Shown: positions 61,589 through 64,000 of the stretch, in pieces | Layout of the letters: the number at the start of each line of letters is the position of its first letter | How positions within the stretch are numbered: the first letter of the stretch is position 1 | Assembly: GCF_026262505.1 (NCBI RefSeq) | Contig: NC_067208.1 | Coordinates: forward strand, 13,401,962 to 13,465,961 | Length of the DNA: 64,000 bases | Direction: 5' to 3' | From: Trichomonas vaginalis G3 | Lineage: Eukaryota > Parabasalia > Trichomonadida > Trichomonadidae | Program-made: the position numbers and the translations under genes | The notes under the pieces: generated by a model | What the model was told of the DNA's origin: nothing | The model's database searches: none | What the model saw: the letters and a program-made list of their open reading frames with translations, nothing else

Positions 61589-62029
61589 ATGAGTTCTTCA
61601 TCAAGCTCTCGTGAACCTTCACCATCTATGAAACAAACTTTACCAAACGATTATGGAGCACCTATTGAATATTTCTTACGAGCTGCACAATGGCAAAGAG
61701 CAGTCTCACCAAGGTTAGGTGTTCCACCAGCTCCTGTCAAAAATAGCATTTGGTCAAGTCCTTATATAAAATATGGTCTCCCACTAGGTTTGCTAGCTAC
61801 AGCAGGAGCAGTTATGATGTTGAAAAGAAACAAAGCAAATGTTGTAAATAATACTGAAGTAGCTGAAATTAAACAAACTCCGACACCTTCACAAGCAAAA
61901 CCTTCAATGACTCCTGAACCTATGGAAGTACAAACTCCTGTTCAAAAGTCAACTCCTAAACCGACTCCAACATTTAAACCAGAACCTACTCCTCAAATAA
62001 ATCGTAAAACTCCTGCGTTTCCTTACTGA
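61589..62029 (+). CDS. Maverick membrane protein with Pro-rich tail, 146 aa
   Basis: Ser-rich start, one membrane segment near residues 58-76 (YGLPLGLLATAGAVMML) followed by basic residues, then a Pro/Thr/Lys-rich tail (TPTPSQAKPS, KPTPTFKPEP). The topology suggests an inner-membrane or virion-associated protein. Not recognised by family. Directly downstream of the capsid gene. Confidence 0.55.
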   Translation: MSSSSSSREPSPSMKQTLPNDYGAPIEYFLRAAQWQRAVSPRLGVPPAPVKNSIWSSPYIKYGLPLGLLATAGAVMMLKRNKANVVNNTEVAEIKQTPTPSQAKPSMTPEPMEVQTPVQKSTPKPTPTFKPEPTPQINRKTPAFPY

Positions 62030-62077
62030 AAAAATAACGTTATTTTTATTTAATATTAAAATTTTTATTTGATTGAA

Positions 62078-62314
62078 ATGACAAATAAAGTCACTGAAGC
62101 AATGAAACAAAAGTTTTTGGTAGAATACATTAAATCAGGAACTATTCCAGAAGGTTTTTACATTCATACTATGAAGGATGGTAGAGTTCAGTTTAGAAAG
62201 ATAAAGCAACCATTAGATAGAGAAGGAATTTTGAGAAAGATTAAACTTCATGAGGACAACATTGCTAAACTTAGGAAGAAGTTAGAAGAGTTGGAGAAAG
62301 GAAGAGAGTTATAA
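62078..62314 (+). CDS. Maverick small coiled-coil protein, 78 aa
   Basis: Start ATG 62078, preceded by AAATTTTTATTTGATTGAA; the TTG at 62069 is passed over. The second half is a heptad coiled coil (LRKIKLHEDNIAKLRKKLEELEK). The last codons lie in the subterminal inverted repeat and share DNA with the end of gene 41477-42004 on the opposite side of the element. Function unknown. Confidence 0.55.
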   Translation: MTNKVTEAMKQKFLVEYIKSGTIPEGFYIHTMKDGRVQFRKIKQPLDREGILRKIKLHEDNIAKLRKKLEELEKGREL

Positions 62315-62448
62315 AGCAATGAATTCAACAGGGTGAAAAAAGAGGTGAAAAAACAGGTGAGATCTCACCACTTCACCTAAATTTATTTTTGTGCTATGTT
62401 TTCATACGTGTGAGGGTGGTGATATCATTAATTTTTAAGTTTATTTTA
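62298..62448. repeat. Maverick subterminal inverted repeat, right copy
   Basis: Reverse complement of 41359-41502. This copy holds a run of GGTGA iterons in both orientations around the palindrome GGTGAGATCTCACC (62356-62369). It includes the last codons of the 62078-62314 gene. Confidence 0.85.
62356..62369. repeat. Palindrome GGTGAGATCTCACC in the right subterminal repeat
   Basis: Perfect 14-bp palindrome within a run of GGTGA/TCACC iterons (62330-62378). Same core GAGATCTC/TAGATCTA as the palindromes upstream of the KilA-N genes. Confidence 0.75.
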
Positions 62449-62455
62449 TTTTTAC

Positions 62456-62478
62456 TGAAAATTTTTATTTGGATGTAA
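62456..62478 (+). promoter_or_regulatory. Maverick upstream motif before gene 62479
   Basis: TGAAAATTTTTATTTGGATG directly before the start, nearly the same as AAATTTTTATTTGATTGAA before 62078. TTTTTATTT 8-20 nt before ATG recurs at most Maverick genes (40917, 52247, 52947, 54535, 59200, 59985). Confidence 0.5.
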
Positions 62479-62763
62479 ATGACAGAACAAAAGCAACTCA
62501 TTCGAATTCCACAGTATAACAAACATACATTTAAACATTTATTCTTCCTTCCTGAGTATAACATGTTCTTTACACTTCATCCTAGACCAGTTGACTTTTC
62601 ATTGACTGTGTATAAAGATAGAAATAGTTATATCATTAAACCATACGATGACGAAGGTAAGTTATGTAAATTGTACGTTAAGAAGTTAGAGAAAGTTTAT
62701 GGCTTCAAGTATGACTACAATAGGGTTAACACTGACGATGAAGATATAGAAGAAAATTTATGA
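62479..62763 (+). CDS. Maverick small gene, 94 aa, Tyr-rich, unrecognised
   Basis: Last gene before the right terminal repeat. Start ATG 62479 (62478 base is the third A of TAA-ATG context). Aromatic-rich (Phe, Tyr) with an acidic end (NTDDEDIEENL). Its composition and position mirror 40917-41327 at the left end; whether the two are related cannot be told by eye. Confidence 0.55.
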   Translation: MTEQKQLIRIPQYNKHTFKHLFFLPEYNMFFTLHPRPVDFSLTVYKDRNSYIIKPYDDEGKLCKLYVKKLEKVYGFKYDYNRVNTDDEDIEENL

Positions 62764-62766
62764 GAA

Positions 62767-62951
62767 CGTTTATTTTTTCATTAGTGAGTTCGTTAGTGAA
62801 GTGGTTGGCGGCTTTGTAAATATTTAAGGTTAGGTTAGTGTTGTCGTTTGTGTTGTAAAATATACGTTAACGGTTTTGTAAAGTGTCAAATTCACAAGTA
62901 TTGGGTAAGGAGGCTCGCAGTGCCACAGTACCCAACTAAGCCATACTAACT
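62767..62951. repeat. Maverick terminal inverted repeat, right
   Basis: Reverse complement of the left repeat at about 80% identity; ends ...ATACTAACT at the junction with the transposase. Confidence 0.85.
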
Positions 62952-63439
62952 GGATCTGCTGGTTTGTAATCTCTTTTTGAAGATAAACCTGATTCCATCA
63001 TAAATTTTTCCACTTGATGATGCTTTATTTTTTGTAAATTGTCAAAAATTTGATCTTTTGTCAAATCTTCTATATTTTCAAATTCTTTTGCAATTTCTTC
63101 TTTTTCTTTCTCACAATCGGGATTTTGAGCAATATTTTGAAACCTTTTAATCAATAAATAAGTTTTTGAAATTCCTCCTTTATATTGTGAAACACAAGAA
63201 TTAATTAATTGTTTTTGCTCAAATGTTGGTGGATTTGGTTTTCTGCCGCGACTAACTTTTGGTAATTTGATTTCTTGAAGTTGAAATGCTTTTCTTATTG
63301 TATTTTCGGCAACATTCAATTTAATTTTACCATTTTCCAATTCAACTTCCTTTCCCACACTTTTGTAAGATTCACCTTCTTCTATTCTTCTTTTAGCTTC
63401 AAATAGCCATTCTCTGCTTATAGATTTGGCAGTAGTCAT
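62952..63439 (-). pseudogene. Transposase, N-terminal part (helix-turn-helix region)
   Basis: Starts at ATG 63439 and is open to the Maverick boundary, ending ...SSKRDYKPADP. Residues about 5-45 (SREWLFEAKRRIEEGESYKSV...NTIRKAF) look like a helix-turn-helix DNA-binding segment; RGRKP at 63-67 is AT-hook-like. It lies on the same strand and in the expected order with 40306-40672, but roughly 60-70 residues of an rve core (including the first Asp) are missing between the two parts. Confidence 0.7.
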
Positions 63440-63537
63440 AAAAGTGGTCCTTCTTTTGTGATAAGATTCAAATTTGAATGTGGATGATAAATAAAAATCA
63501 AAAATAATTGTTATAATTTAAATGAAGAAGTAATTTA

Positions 63538-64000
63538 AAACGATTTTATTTATGATCAAATTTTATATATTTTTTTGGATCAAATCCATTTTAATAGAAT
63601 TTATATACTATTCATCTATTAGTAAACACTACCGTATATTATTTTTTAAGCTATCTTATTTTTTGAACTTTTATTCAAATCTTTGGTCGCAAGAAGAATT
63701 GCATGATAAATAAAAACATTTAATCAAAGTCAATTTTATTTTTCATATTCAAATGGACTGAGTGTTAACATTTAACATTTTTTGCTAATTGTCGTCAAAA
63801 ATTAGGCGTAAAGCAAAAATTGATATTTCATATGGTTTTATGATAGATAAGCATTATATTCCCACTCATTATATTCGTAAATTTTGAGGTTTATCCTTCG
63901 CTTTTAAGATCATTGAATTTGATTTTTATATAAAATAGTTATATATTAGAAAATATTATGAGTTTATGTGATATTATTTTTCAGAAGATTTCATTCTATA
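63538..64000. repeat. Inverted arm of the split transposon, right (runs off window)
   Basis: Near-perfect reverse complement of 39820-40282. The end of the arm is beyond the window. Confidence 0.9.

Larger units (their letters stand above)
40673..62951. mobile_element. Maverick/Polinton, 22.3 kb, broken fossil inserted in the DNA transposon
   Basis: Both ends begin with AGTTAGTA read inward (AG...CT termini as in Polintons) and carry ~190-bp inverted repeats of roughly 80% identity. Parts present: packaging ATPase, rve integrase, protein-primed DNA polymerase B, double-jelly-roll major capsid protein, probable minor virion proteins, fibre gene, basic protein, KilA-N cluster and about ten small unrecognised genes. 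I did not find the adenain-type cysteine protease seen in many Polintons. Integrase, fibre, one KilA-N gene, polymerase and a small gene are broken, roughly ten or more breaks in total; capsid and ATPase frames are open. No matching 6-bp target duplication was seen at the two junctions. Confidence 0.9.
39820..64000 (-). mobile_element. DNA transposon with IS481/rve-type transposase, split by the Maverick
   Basis: A transposon lying on the minus strand. It has inverted arms (39820-40282 and 63538-64000), the transposase N-terminal part at the right (62952-63439) and its C-terminal part at the left (40306-40672). The eukaryotic IS481EU group known from Trichomonas is the best fit for an rve-core transposase with an N-terminal helix-turn-helix. 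The outer ends are not resolved because the right arm runs off the window. The insertion at 40673-62951 interrupts the transposase, and the first catalytic-Asp region of the transposase core is absent from both flanks. Confidence 0.7.

Noticed and set aside
40673-62951. Adenain-type cysteine protease of Polintons
   Set aside because: No His-Asp/Glu-Cys pattern of that family was found in any frame; reported as not seen rather than assigned.
1-64000. CRISPR arrays, rRNA or intact tRNA genes
   Set aside because: No regularly spaced short repeats with unique spacers, no rRNA-like conserved GC-rich blocks and no complete cloverleaf were seen.

Overview
The window looks like nuclear DNA of a parabasalid protist (trichomonad). 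The evidence is AT-rich DNA with long intron-free genes, a Myb-like gene whose start is preceded by a perfect trichomonad initiator (TCATTTT, 6 nt upstream of ATG), ankyrin proteins of the trichomonad type, and a ~22 kb Maverick/Polinton of the kind that fills Trichomonas genomes. The low GC of the spacers and the style of the large surface-type protein make a Tritrichomonas-like species plausible, but the species is an inference.

Host half (1-39.8 kb). In order: the C-terminal motor part of a dynein heavy chain (+, enters from outside the window); an unrecognised helical protein (-); a ubiquitin-specific-protease-like protein that appears to lack catalytic residues (-); a 4.3 kb spacer holding a 3.36 kb inserted element with 19-bp terminal inverted repeats and an 8-bp target duplication; a PH-ankyrin protein (+); a membrane-anchored short-chain dehydrogenase (-); a broken ankyrin gene (-); a two-repeat Myb protein (-); a 1.05 kb mariner-like element with TA flanks; an ER Hsp70 of the GRP170 type (-); a Rab GTPase (+); VPS52 of the GARP/EARP tether (-) lying 74 nt from IFT56/TTC26 (-); and a 1990-residue repeat protein (+) built of Ig-like modules with a 627-bp (1254-bp higher order) tandem repeat. 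Dynein, IFT56, Rab, VPS52 and GRP170 are ordinary flagellar and secretory housekeeping genes.

Element half (39.8-64 kb). A DNA transposon with an IS481/rve-type transposase (C-terminal part at the left, N-terminal part at the right) and inverted arms of at least 463 bp is split by a Maverick/Polinton at 40673-62951. The Maverick has ~190-bp terminal inverted repeats, a second subterminal inverted repeat, and genes for packaging ATPase, integrase, protein-primed DNA polymerase B, major capsid protein, probable minor virion proteins, a collagen-like/tail-fibre-like protein, a basic protein, and a cluster of KilA-N-type genes, one with a T5orf172/GIY-YIG-like C-terminus. Integrase, fibre, one KilA-N gene, polymerase and one small gene are broken (roughly ten or more breaks in all), while capsid, ATPase and several small genes still have open frames. 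It is a fossil of moderate age.

The signals least explained by known features lie inside the Maverick: a near-identical promoter module copied in front of successive KilA-N-region genes; a palindrome (consensus GGTKAGATCTMACC) with GGTRA iterons repeated near those genes and near both element ends; and a dispersed GC-rich double-hairpin element (two short hairpins with 3-nt loops) found between genes and also inside reading frames, where it encodes a similar peptide.
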